From positions 324 through 20,956 of the forward strand of contig DLOU01000011.1 of NCBI GenBank assembly GCA_002477275.1: a stretch of DNA of 20,633 nucleotides, in the 5' to 3' direction. The DNA comes from Caryophanales bacterium UBA7476 (GTDB lineage: Bacteria; Bacillota_I; Bacilli_A; RF39; UBA660). A model generated the notes under the pieces. The model did no database searches, was not told where the DNA came from, and was given only the letters and a program-made list of their open reading frames with translations. Positions 7,330 to 14,323 of the stretch are shown one piece after another (the stretch's first letter is position 1; each line of letters starts with the position of its first letter). Made by a program: the position numbers and the translations under genes.

Positions 7330-7733
7330 CATAGATTAATGTATAACATATTGAATATTTGTTTGTTACAAAGTTTTGTCCATGAAATTTAGATAAATAT
7401 TCAAACTCTAAACCATGCAAGAAGCGTCCGAACAAAATCATCATTAATCTTCTTCGAGATATAAATATCTCAAGGAAAAATAGATCCTTTCTTTTTCAAA
7501 GCAGTTTAAAGTGTTATCGCTAAACAACTTTATTTAACCTGTTCTGCCTTTAAACAGAAATCTGGCGAAACCCCGTTACTATTATTAGCATTATTGTTAT
7601 TCCTATTACCATTATTATTGACATTATTGAAATTGTTATTGTTATTAGAATTGGCCGCGCGAAGCACTGCACTAAAATGCAAATAAACCACTGAGCCTAC
7701 GTAATTATTATCTATTTTCCTTATTTCAAAAAA
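7330..7733 (-). ncRNA. DGR template RNA region (TR plus 3' spacer); ends not defined
   Basis: The stretch between the Avd-like gene and the RT has no plausible gene. It holds the template repeat (7557-7665) and about 260 bases of spacer toward the RT. In known DGRs this region is transcribed as the RNA that is reverse transcribed, and the spacer is needed for priming. Seen here: an 8-bp pairing GTTTAAAG/CTTTAAAC (7555-7548 with 7511-7504) that abuts the 3' end of the TR, and a GAGATAT/ATATCTC hairpin at 7456-7471. No separate promoter was found; it may be read through from the target promoter. The RNA boundaries are inference. Confidence 0.6.
7557..7665 (-). repeat. DGR template repeat (TR)
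   Basis: The 109 bases align without gaps to 8467-8575 (offset 910). There are 20 mismatches, all at positions that are A on the TR coding strand (T as printed): 9 A-to-G, 7 A-to-T and 4 A-to-C. None of the other bases differ. Read in the VR frame, the TR encodes 19 Asn codons (AAT/AAC) in 36, the usual DGR design that avoids stop codons and allows wide amino-acid diversity. GC-rich ends (the GCGCGGCC and ACGGGG blocks) stand out from the AT-rich background. Confidence 0.97.
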
Positions 7734-8273
7734 TTACTCAAAAATAATTTGAATATATTTTGAAATCAATATTTCAAGTATTTCTTTATCAGTTATATTT
7801 TCTTTTTTTATCTTATCATATTTCTTTTTATCAGAATCAAGAACACCCTTTAATAAATCATATTGTCTAGAAAACTTTACGCCTAATTCTTCTAATCTAC
7901 CATCAAGCATCTTTGTTGCTTCACTTGTAGTATAATTTTTACCATTTTTTCTAGAAAAACACTTGCTTGGATTCATATACAAAACTCTAACCATATCCAT
8001 AAGTCTTCTTTCAAGTGCCTGAAGATTTGCTCTAGACATTTTTAAAAGCCAACGTCTTGTTATAAAATCCTCTGATGTTACGGGATTTATACTATAAGCC
8101 ATATTCACAAAATCTGCCTGTAGACAAGCAAGTTTATCAACTGGTTGTTGATAAATACGAGCCCAACGAGCTGATAGTTTTGATGCAAGTGTCATAATTT
8201 CTTTTTGAAGTTCAAATGCATTATCAACATAATCTAGACCACTAGGTCTTCTCTTAAATTTAGCAACTGACAT
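7734..8273 (-). CDS. Avd-like DGR accessory protein
   Basis: This 179-residue, basic, almost entirely helical protein sits between the target gene and the TR, where DGRs carry the accessory variability determinant (Avd). Avd proteins form a pentameric four-helix-bundle barrel that binds the RT and template RNA. The N-terminus SVAKFKRRPSGLDYVDNAF resembles the SVxKxKR start of Avd-like proteins found next to gut-bacterial DGR RTs; this is from memory, not a search. The helical core spans about 15-100, and a Lys-rich extension (about 105-179) makes it longer than the usual 110-130 residues. The frame opens at a TTG at 8327, but AGGTGA at 8284-8279 points to the ATG at 8273. Confidence 0.75.
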   Translation of the reverse strand: MSVAKFKRRPSGLDYVDNAFELQKEIMTLASKLSARWARIYQQPVDKLACLQADFVNMAYSINPVTSEDFITRRWLLKMSRANLQALERRLMDMVRVLYMNPSKCFSRKNGKNYTTSEATKMLDGRLEELGVKFSRQYDLLKGVLDSDKKKYDKIKKENITDKEILEILISKYIQIIFE

Positions 8274-8303
8274 TCTATCACCTACAATATAACTAATAAT
8301 TAA

Positions 8304-8329
8304 CTTTGCCGTCCTAATAGACGGCAAAG
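8304..8329 (-). other. 10-bp hairpin before the Avd-like gene
   Basis: CTTTGCCGTC (8304-8313) pairs perfectly with GACGGCAAAG (8320-8329) around a 6-base loop. The minus strand continues TTAATTATT, which is a poor U-tract, so terminator, attenuator or DGR target structure are all possible. Confidence 0.55.
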
Positions 8330-8340
8330 ATTTCCAAGGT

Positions 8341-8380
8341 AATTCTCTTAGTCCTCACTTTCGTTCGGAGCAAGAGAATT
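8341..8380 (-). other. stem-loop downstream of the VR
   Basis: AATTCTCTT (8341-8349) pairs with AAGAGAATT (8372-8380). The 22-base interior, read on the minus strand, contains ACGAAAGT, a possible small GAAA tetraloop hairpin. It lies about 87 bases past the 3' end of the VR. Some DGRs need a hairpin or cruciform after the VR for efficient retrohoming. Confidence 0.5.
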
Positions 8381-8454
8381 TAAAATTTTATCGGTCGATT
8401 TACAGCTTTTTATTTATTTATATTAAGATCTTTATTTACTACTTTTTCCATTTT

Positions 8455-9759
8455 TTATTGTATTCGGAAAGCTGGCGAAACCCCGTCACCAGTACTAGCA
8501 CCACTGCGATTCCTACTACCAAAATTATTGACATAATTGAAATAGCTATAGTGAATAGAATAGGCCGCGCGAAGCCACCAATATGAGTTCGAATTATTAT
8601 ATTGCTTAATAGCACCAGAATAATTGCTTAATGTTACTCCTTTGTTTTTATAATAATCTAATTGTCTAGTTTCACTGTCTACTGTATCATATTGTGCTTC
8701 TCCATACACTTCTTTAGTTGACAACAAGTATAGATTATCATTTGTCTCAAAATTTGATTCTCCACTTGTTGAGCCATGCCCTGATATTACTTTTGTTGTT
8801 GTAATGGCATTTCTTAAATCTCCTGGTAATGCATTATATATATCAGAATTGATATATGATCTCATACTACTTGCTTCCCATCCACCAACATTAGTATTTG
8901 ATGAATTCATAACATGTGTTGTTATTATATCAGCAAACTCTAATACTAGTCCACATGCTGTTTCACTAGTTTCTCCATTTGTACAAGGAGTTATATTTGC
9001 TATTCTTATTTTATGTTTTCCAAAACTTCCCATATCTATTTCTCTTGTTGTTCCATTATTCATAGCTTCAACTAATTTTTCAGTTGAACCAGATGCATAA
9101 GATGATGCTATATCTTTCCATGATGATGTTTCAAAATCTGCAACCACTCTTACTTCTTTTGCACTACTATCTGCTTGTACATATTCAACACTAAACTTAA
9201 AATAATATGTTTTATCATTTGCGCTATCCAAGTCACTTTCATCTATATCTTCACTATATTCAACACGCACTTTATATGTTTTTTTTGTTGGATTATCTCC
9301 TGCTTTTCTTAGTAAATGATTTTCTTCTATCTCTTTTCCATCTGCATAAGTTACTGTATATTTAACTGCCTTTGGAAGTTCTGCTGATGTCTCATATGTA
9401 CTATCAGAATATACTCCATTTACTATTCCATCTTTAGCAATCATTGCATCTATTGTTCCTGCATTTACTGCATCAACAGTAAACTCATAATAGTCTCCTG
9501 GTTCATTTAAAACTACACTATATTCTACTTGTGTTTTTTCTGTATCTGTTATTTGTGCTTTATTTTCATCACTTGTTGTAACACTACCATCACTTATTTG
9601 TACATTATCCCAATATACTTTCCAAGTTGCACTTTTTACTTTTGATATACCATTAATCTTTAAGTTTGAAGCAAGCGCTGCATAACCTATTGAAATTCCC
9701 AGTACTAAAACAAGTAAAAGTATTATTTTTTTGTTATTATTCTTACTATTCTTCTTCAA
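8455..9759 (-). CDS. DGR target: membrane-anchored surface protein with variable C-terminus
   Basis: This is a 434-residue protein. Residues 11-31 form a hydrophobic signal or anchor helix after a basic N-terminus. Residues 32-200 resemble the secreted beta-strand domain of TasA/camelysin-like proteins (TWKVYWDNVQISDGSV, NEPGDYYEFTVDAVNAGTID). Residues about 205-434 look like a DUF6273-type domain (GGWEASSMRSYIN, LYLLSTKEV, WWLRA, GVSPAFRI), which ends in a C-type-lectin-like pattern used by DGR variable proteins. The VR encodes residues 396-431; 17 of those 36 residues differ from the TR-encoded ones. The start is TTG at 9759 with AAGGAG nine bases upstream. Likely exposed on the cell surface as a binding protein; ligand unknown. 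Confidence 0.88.
   Translation of the reverse strand: MKKNSKNNNKKIILLLVLVLGISIGYAALASNLKINGISKVKSATWKVYWDNVQISDGSVTTSDENKAQITDTEKTQVEYSVVLNEPGDYYEFTVDAVNAGTIDAMIAKDGIVNGVYSDSTYETSAELPKAVKYTVTYADGKEIEENHLLRKAGDNPTKKTYKVRVEYSEDIDESDLDSANDKTYYFKFSVEYVQADSSAKEVRVVADFETSSWKDIASSYASGSTEKLVEAMNNGTTREIDMGSFGKHKIRIANITPCTNGETSETACGLVLEFADIITTHVMNSSNTNVGGWEASSMRSYINSDIYNALPGDLRNAITTTKVISGHGSTSGESNFETNDNLYLLSTKEVYGEAQYDTVDSETRQLDYYKNKGVTLSNYSGAIKQYNNSNSYWWLRAAYSIHYSYFNYVNNFGSRNRSGASTGDGVSPAFRIQ
8467..8575 (-). repeat. DGR variable repeat (VR)
   Basis: The 3' end of the target gene, codons 396-431, aligns to the TR at 7557-7665. All 20 differences are at TR adenines. Similarity stops at 8575/8576 on the upstream side and at 8467/8466 on the downstream side, just before the stop codon. 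Three codons carry two substitutions each (Asn to Phe, Arg and Gly). Confidence 0.97.
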
Positions 9760-9795
9760 TTTTTTTCACTCCTTCTATCTTATTTAGATAATTTA

Positions 9796-9825
9796 ATTAT
9801 AAAGTTGTCCTTTATCCTGTGTCAA
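9796..9825 (-). promoter_or_regulatory. consensus sigma-A promoter of the DGR target gene
   Basis: Perfect -35 TTGACA (9825-9820), 18-base spacer and perfect -10 TATAAT (9801-9796), 36 bases before the TTG start. It is the best-matching promoter in the window and probably drives target, avd-like gene, TR and RT. Confidence 0.8.
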
Positions 9826-9903
9826 TATTTTTTATCCGTAAATTACATATTACTTGTAAACTTTACTTTGAGTGTTCAAATCTTATTTTTTTAATTTTCT
9901 TAC

Positions 9904-9929
9904 AAAAAAAGTATAAACTTTTTATACTT
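9904..9929 (-). terminator. terminator of flavin-reductase-like gene, copy B
   Basis: AAGTATAAA/TTTATACTT stem (9 bp, 3-base loop) followed by seven Ts on the minus strand. It isolates the DGR from the upstream gene set. I see no gene in 9826-9972. Confidence 0.8.
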
Positions 9930-9972
9930 GTTTATACTTAGTTTTATAAAGCTTTAATTAATTATAACTTTT

Positions 9973-10527
9973 CTATTTTTTTAATTCTAATCCATCTTTA
10001 AATGCATTTCCAACTCTTTCTGTTACTTTGTAATAGCCATGTGTATATGGATCAAATGCAATTGCTGAAACTTTTGTTATATCAACTTTATCTTCTGTCA
10101 TAACACTTTCATCTGCTGTTGTATTAACAACTTTACCAATTACTCCACAATCACCATATTCAATAAATTCACATTCTAAGCATAATGGAAATTCATTAAT
10201 AATTGGTGCATCTACATTTTCTGACTTTGTTGATGTTAGACCAGACTTTTCAAATTTATCTTTAGTATTATTTCCAGATACAACACCAAAATAATCTGCT
10301 TCTTTTACATGATTACTATCTGCTATTGAAATAGTAAATGCTCCTCTATTTTTAATATTCTCAACAGTTTTATGTGTTTCTGTTAAATTTAATATAACTT
10401 GATCTCTTTCTAACATAGTTCCCCATGCAGCATTCATAACATTAACTGTTCCATCTTCATTGTAAGTTGCTATCATTAATACTGGCATTGGAAAAATACC
10501 TTCAGTAGTTTTTATATTTTTTCTCAT
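9973..10527 (-). CDS. flavin reductase-like FMN-binding protein, copy B
   Basis: This 184-residue split-barrel flavoprotein is closely related along its whole length to the protein at 4690-5244, with the same motifs (PMPVLMIATYNEDG, NAAWGT, ADYFG, YYKVTERVGNAF). Probable FMN-dependent electron transfer; partner unknown. The frame opens at 10551, but AAGGAGG (10540-10534) is placed for the ATG at 10527. It has its own extended -10 (10558-10550). It is the last gene of copy B, adjoining the DGR promoter region. The two copies differ at scattered, mostly synonymous positions, so the duplication is not very recent. Confidence 0.85.
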   Translation of the reverse strand: MRKNIKTTEGIFPMPVLMIATYNEDGTVNVMNAAWGTMLERDQVILNLTETHKTVENIKNRGAFTISIADSNHVKEADYFGVVSGNNTKDKFEKSGLTSTKSENVDAPIINEFPLCLECEFIEYGDCGVIGKVVNTTADESVMTEDKVDITKVSAIAFDPYTHGYYKVTERVGNAFKDGLELKK

Positions 10528-10549
10528 TTTAATCCTCCTTAACATATAC

Positions 10550-10558
10550 ATTATATCA
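10550..10558 (-). promoter_or_regulatory. extended -10 promoter of flavin-reductase-like gene B
   Basis: TGATATAAT on the minus strand, 22 bases before the ATG at 10527. Confidence 0.55.
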
Positions 10559-10582
10559 TTTTATATATATTTTTTGTCAAAA

Positions 10583-11146
10583 TTAATATTTTAATAAAAC
10601 TCTTTCTTTTTGTTTTTCATATTTTTCAAGTAGTCCATGATATTTTTCATTTTGAGCTAGTAAATCTGCCTTTTTTAATTTAAATAACATTATGATTTCT
10701 TTTCTATAAAATAAATCGGCAAATAATTTTAAAGTTCTATCATCCATGTATTCTAAATTAATATCATGATATCTTATTAATAATTCTACTGTTTCTTTTA
10801 TACTTTTTTCTACTTTATATTTTTCTTGAAATCTATTAAATATATCTACAGAATTATCCCAATGATTATAAAAATGTCCAACACCATTTTTATCTTCTGT
10901 ATATGTTTCTGGTTTTCCTATGTCATGAAATAGTGCAGCTAATCTCAAACATATATCTTTTTCTGTATAATTTATAACATGTAAAATATGTTCATATACA
11001 TCATAAATATGCCAATCATTATTTTGATTAAAACCTTTACATTTTTTTAATTCTGGAATCATTTTAAATATTTCTTCTTCATTTTCTAATATTTTTTCTC
11101 TTGGATTATCACTTAGTAATATTTCATATAGTTCCTCAAGTTTCAT
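10583..11146 (-). CDS. HD-domain phosphohydrolase, copy B
   Basis: 187 residues, the same length as the copy at 5286-5849 and colinear with it. It keeps the metal-binding pattern YEHILHV, LAALFHDIGKP, GHFYNHW and YHDIN. The most conserved block between the copies is the C-terminal FYRKEIIMLFKLKKADLLAQ region, so that part is under strong constraint. Predicted metal-dependent phosphohydrolase with unknown substrate. It begins 8 bases after the ASCH gene, in one operon. Confidence 0.85.
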   Translation of the reverse strand: MKLEELYEILLSDNPREKILENEEEIFKMIPELKKCKGFNQNNDWHIYDVYEHILHVINYTEKDICLRLAALFHDIGKPETYTEDKNGVGHFYNHWDNSVDIFNRFQEKYKVEKSIKETVELLIRYHDINLEYMDDRTLKLFADLFYRKEIIMLFKLKKADLLAQNEKYHGLLEKYEKQKERVLLKY

Positions 11147-11154
11147 TTTATCAT

Positions 11155-11547
11155 CTACTTTCTATAATCATATTCCCATAGACTTAGCATTCCTTTTGCA
11201 AATATTGGATCTATTTTTTCTACTTCTTCTAATTTAAAACCATATAATGATTTTTCTCTTTTTCTAGTTAAATTATGATATACATCTTTATCTTTTTTTA
11301 ACATCTTATTAGCAAATTCTTCATCTACTTTAACACAATCTGTCATCTTTGCCTTTGCAATTATACATCCTAATGGATACTCTAGGTTTAAATGTTCAAA
11401 TCTTTTCATTGCAACTTTATCTATTGTTTTTCCTGCATGAATAAGTATTTCACCCCTATATGATGATTTCCATGTTCTAAATTCATATTCTTTGTATCCT
11501 TCTTTTATTAATGTTGCCCATGGTTGTTTTATTGTTATTGTTTTCAT
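11155..11547 (-). CDS. ASCH domain protein, copy B
   Basis: 130-residue ASCH protein with KQPWATLIKEGYKEYEFRTW, RGEILIHAGK and YPLGCIIAKAKMTDC. It is nearly colinear with the copy at 5858-6250. A GTG at 11556 lies inside the GGGTGA ribosome site, so the ATG at 11547 is the start. It is first in the copy B operon, with TGATATAAT upstream, directly after the terminator of the copper operon. Probable RNA or nucleoside binding; role unknown. Confidence 0.85.
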   Translation of the reverse strand: MKTITIKQPWATLIKEGYKEYEFRTWKSSYRGEILIHAGKTIDKVAMKRFEHLNLEYPLGCIIAKAKMTDCVKVDEEFANKMLKKDKDVYHNLTRKREKSLYGFKLEEVEKIDPIFAKGMLSLWEYDYRK

Positions 11548-11564
11548 ATAAATCACCCAATATA

Positions 11565-11573
11565 ATTATATCA
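11565..11573 (-). promoter_or_regulatory. extended -10 promoter of ASCH-HD set B
   Basis: TGATATAAT on the minus strand, 17 bases before the ATG at 11547. Confidence 0.55.
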
Positions 11574-11598
11574 AAAAAAATAGACTTTAGAAGTCTAT
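11573..11598 (-). terminator. terminator of the copper operon
   Basis: ATAGACTT/AAGTCTAT stem (8 bp, 3-base loop) followed by a T run on the minus strand. It overlaps the stop codon of the DUF2318 gene. Confidence 0.8.
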
Positions 11599-12123
11599 AT
11601 CTAATTCTTTTGGACCTTTCCAATTTTCAAATTTTGATTTTAATTTTTTTAATTGTTCTGTGTTAATTATTATTTTTCCATATTCTTCTTTTTTATCCTC
11701 TATAGCAATTGGGTTACATCCATCAGATTGAAGATTATCTAAATTATCAATTTTAAATCTGTTTCCACAGTTCTGACATTCTATTTCATCCCCTACTTGT
11801 ACAAAATAAGCATAAGGAGAACCTCCACATGATTGACATGTATTTACTACAACTTTAACATCACCTTTTGAATCTCTTACAGCAAGAAGACCTATTATTA
11901 CTTCTTCATATTCATAACTAATATAAACTACTTTATTAGTTATCTCTTTTTCATTTATTACTATATTTCCGGATGCATCAAGTTGTGCTTTTATTACTTG
12001 TCCTGTTATTTTTCTTAAGTTAGCTCTATCTTCGTTTTCTTTTTTATTATTTTCTTCTTTACTACATCCAACTGTTAAAAATATAGTTAATAATATTAAT
12101 ATTCCATATAATACTTTTTTCAT
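11587..12123 (-). CDS. DUF2318 lipoprotein of the copper operon
   Basis: 178 residues. A lipoprotein signal peptide ends in TVGC with Cys20. The main domain (about 38-140) carries NTCQSCGGSPYAYF (Cys96, Cys99), IECQNCGNRF (Cys116, Cys119) and DGCNPI (Cys136), the cysteine pattern of DUF2318 proteins. These are thought to bind metal, and some are linked to copper or iron uptake (FtrD-like). It sits on the outer membrane face. It starts 9 bases after copA, so it belongs to the operon; a role in extracytoplasmic copper binding or transfer is inferred from that context. Confidence 0.85.
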   Translation of the reverse strand: MKKVLYGILILLTIFLTVGCSKEENNKKENEDRANLRKITGQVIKAQLDASGNIVINEKEITNKVVYISYEYEEVIIGLLAVRDSKGDVKVVVNTCQSCGGSPYAYFVQVGDEIECQNCGNRFKIDNLDNLQSDGCNPIAIEDKKEEYGKIIINTEQLKKLKSKFENWKGPKELDIDF

Positions 12124-12132
12124 TTTTTACCT

Positions 12133-14322
12133 CTATTTTCTTAGTCTTAATGAATTAAATACAACTGTTAAACTACTTATTGTCATAAATAGTGATGCCA
12201 TCATTGGACTAATTTTTATTCCAAGTGGACTTAATACTCCTATAGCAATTGGAATCATACACATATTATAAAAGAATGCCCAGAATAGATTTTGTTTTAT
12301 TATTTTTATTGTTTTTTTACTTGTTTTTAGAAGGTTAAGTATTTTACTTAAATCACCGTTTAATAGAATAACATCAGATGAGTTTGCTGCTATATCTGAA
12401 GCACTATCCACTGATAAGGCTATATCACTACTTGCTAATGATGGAGCATCATTTATACCATCTCCAACCATCATAATTATGTGTCCTTTTGATTTTAAAT
12501 TTTTAATATACTTTTCTTTATCTTGTGGCATACAATTCGATACTATCTCATCTATTTCTAAACTTTTACCAATACTCTTTGCAGTTATTTCATTATCACC
12601 AGATAACATTACTATTTTTAAATTTAATTTTTTTAGTTTACTAATTGTTACTTTTGCATTTTCTCTTATTATGTCTCTTATACCAATAAGTCCTATTATT
12701 TTTTTTGATTCTACAACATATATAATACTTCCAAACTCAGATAATTCTTTTTCCTTTTCTTGATACTCACTTTTTATATTTAATTTTTTTAGAAGTTTAC
12801 TATTTCCAACTACTAATTCTTTTCCATCTACTATTCCTTGTAATCCAATTCCTGGTATTTCAATAAATTTTTCTATTTTTCCTAATTTTATTTTTTCATC
12901 TTTTACATAATTTTTGAATGCTATTGCGATTGGATGAGTTGAATTATTTTCTAAGCTTGCAACTTTTTTAATAAGTTCTTTTTCACTATAATTACTATAA
13001 TTATTTACTTCTGATATTTTTGGTGTTCCATATGTAAGGGTACCTGTTTTGTCAAATATAATTGTATCTATTTTGTGTGCATTTTCTAATGTTTCACTTG
13101 TTTTTATTAGTATTCCCTCTTTTGCCATTTTTCCTTCACTTACAACAATAGCAAGTGGTGTTGCAAGTCCTAATGCACATGGACAAGCTACTACTAAGAC
13201 TGTTACAAAAGATATTATTGAATCATTAAATGTTTTTCCAATTATTAAATATATAATAAATGTTAGTAATGCGATTATAATTATTCCTGGTACAAAATAT
13301 CCTGATACTTTATCTGCTAGTTTTCCAATAGGAGCTTTTGTATTTGTTGCTTCAACAACAAGTCTTACTATTTCTGAAATAGTAGAATCTTTTCCTATTT
13401 TCTCAGCCTTATATTCAATGTATCCATCAATATTTATACTTCCAGCAATTACTTTGTCATTTTTTTCTTTTTTATTTAATTTTGATTCTCCTGTGATAAA
13501 AGATTCATCTATATGAGTTTCACCCTTTATTACTTTTCCATCTACAGCTATTTTCATTCCAGGTTTACAAATTAATATATCACCTTTTTTCACTTCATCA
13601 ATTGTTACTTTTTTCTCTTCATCACCGATTTTTAATAAAGCATTTTCTGGAGTTATTTTTACTAATTCTTTTATTGCTTCTTTTGTTTTTTCTTTTGATT
13701 TTTTATCAATAAATCTACCTAGCTTTATGAAATATATAATCATAGTACTTGATTCAAAGTATAGACTTTCTACCATTTCATTCTTACCTGTTATTATCAA
13801 TATTAAATTAATAAAACTATATATAAAACTTGATAATACTCCAAGTGTTACTAGTGAATCCATATTTGGACTTTTATGTAATAATTTTGTTATTCCACTT
13901 TTTATTATGTCAAATCCATATATTAAAAAAGGGATACTTAGTATAAGTAGTGATACTCCATAATTTATAGGATGTTTAATCATGTGTAAAAAAGGGATAA
14001 CTGGTAATTTTAACATATGTGACATTGAGACATACATTAAAATTATTATTAATATTAAAAATATTATTAAATATAGTTTACTATTATCTTTTTTTTCTTC
14101 TTCTTTTTCATTATATACTCCAAGACTTTTATATCCAGCTTCTTCAATAAATCTATCAAGATCACTTAACGATACTTTTTCTTCATCGTATTCTATAAGT
14201 GCTTCTGCCATAACAAGATTTACAGATGCTGTAACTCCTTCTTGTTTGTTTAAATATTTTTCTATTCTATTACTGCAAGCACTACAGCTCATTCCTTCTA
14301 TTTTTAGTATAACTTTTTCCAT
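12133..14322 (-). CDS. copA: copper-exporting P-type ATPase
   Basis: 729 residues, P1B-type ATPase that pumps Cu(I) out of the cytosol. One N-terminal HMA domain (1-68) has the metal site CSAC (Cys13, Cys16). Then come membrane helices, TGES (277-280) in the actuator domain, the CPC transport site (380-382), the phosphorylation motif DKTGT (424-428), the nucleotide-binding HP pair (463-464) and GDGINDAP (620-627). The last helices carry YN and MTISSLTVV, matching the Cu(I) subgroup. The start ATG at 14322 follows the stop of the upstream gene by one base, with GAGGTG upstream. Regulation is probably by the CsoR repressor encoded first in the operon. Confidence 0.96.
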   Translation of the reverse strand: MEKVILKIEGMSCSACSNRIEKYLNKQEGVTASVNLVMAEALIEYDEEKVSLSDLDRFIEEAGYKSLGVYNEKEEEKKDNSKLYLIIFLILIIILMYVSMSHMLKLPVIPFLHMIKHPINYGVSLLILSIPFLIYGFDIIKSGITKLLHKSPNMDSLVTLGVLSSFIYSFINLILIITGKNEMVESLYFESSTMIIYFIKLGRFIDKKSKEKTKEAIKELVKITPENALLKIGDEEKKVTIDEVKKGDILICKPGMKIAVDGKVIKGETHIDESFITGESKLNKKEKNDKVIAGSINIDGYIEYKAEKIGKDSTISEIVRLVVEATNTKAPIGKLADKVSGYFVPGIIIIALLTFIIYLIIGKTFNDSIISFVTVLVVACPCALGLATPLAIVVSEGKMAKEGILIKTSETLENAHKIDTIIFDKTGTLTYGTPKISEVNNYSNYSEKELIKKVASLENNSTHPIAIAFKNYVKDEKIKLGKIEKFIEIPGIGLQGIVDGKELVVGNSKLLKKLNIKSEYQEKEKELSEFGSIIYVVESKKIIGLIGIRDIIRENAKVTISKLKKLNLKIVMLSGDNEITAKSIGKSLEIDEIVSNCMPQDKEKYIKNLKSKGHIIMMVGDGINDAPSLASSDIALSVDSASDIAANSSDVILLNGDLSKILNLLKTSKKTIKIIKQNLFWAFFYNMCMIPIAIGVLSPLGIKISPMMASLFMTISSLTVVFNSLRLRK

Positions 14323-14323
14323 A

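Noticed and set aside
7296..7349. Longer RT start at 7349
   Set aside because: The extra 18 codons run through a hairpin and the GGAGG site; the ATG at 7295 is correctly spaced from it.
7557..7665. Asn-rich coding segment in the TR
   Set aside because: The translated TR has no start codon, ribosome site or extended frame; it is a template, not a gene.
8274..8327. TTG start for the Avd-like gene at 8327
   Set aside because: It lies inside a 10-bp hairpin and lacks a ribosome site; AGGTGA precedes the ATG at 8273.
7557..8575. CRISPR or tandem repeat explanation of the two similar segments
   Set aside because: Only two copies, 910 bases apart, with mismatches limited to adenines; no spacer-repeat periodicity.
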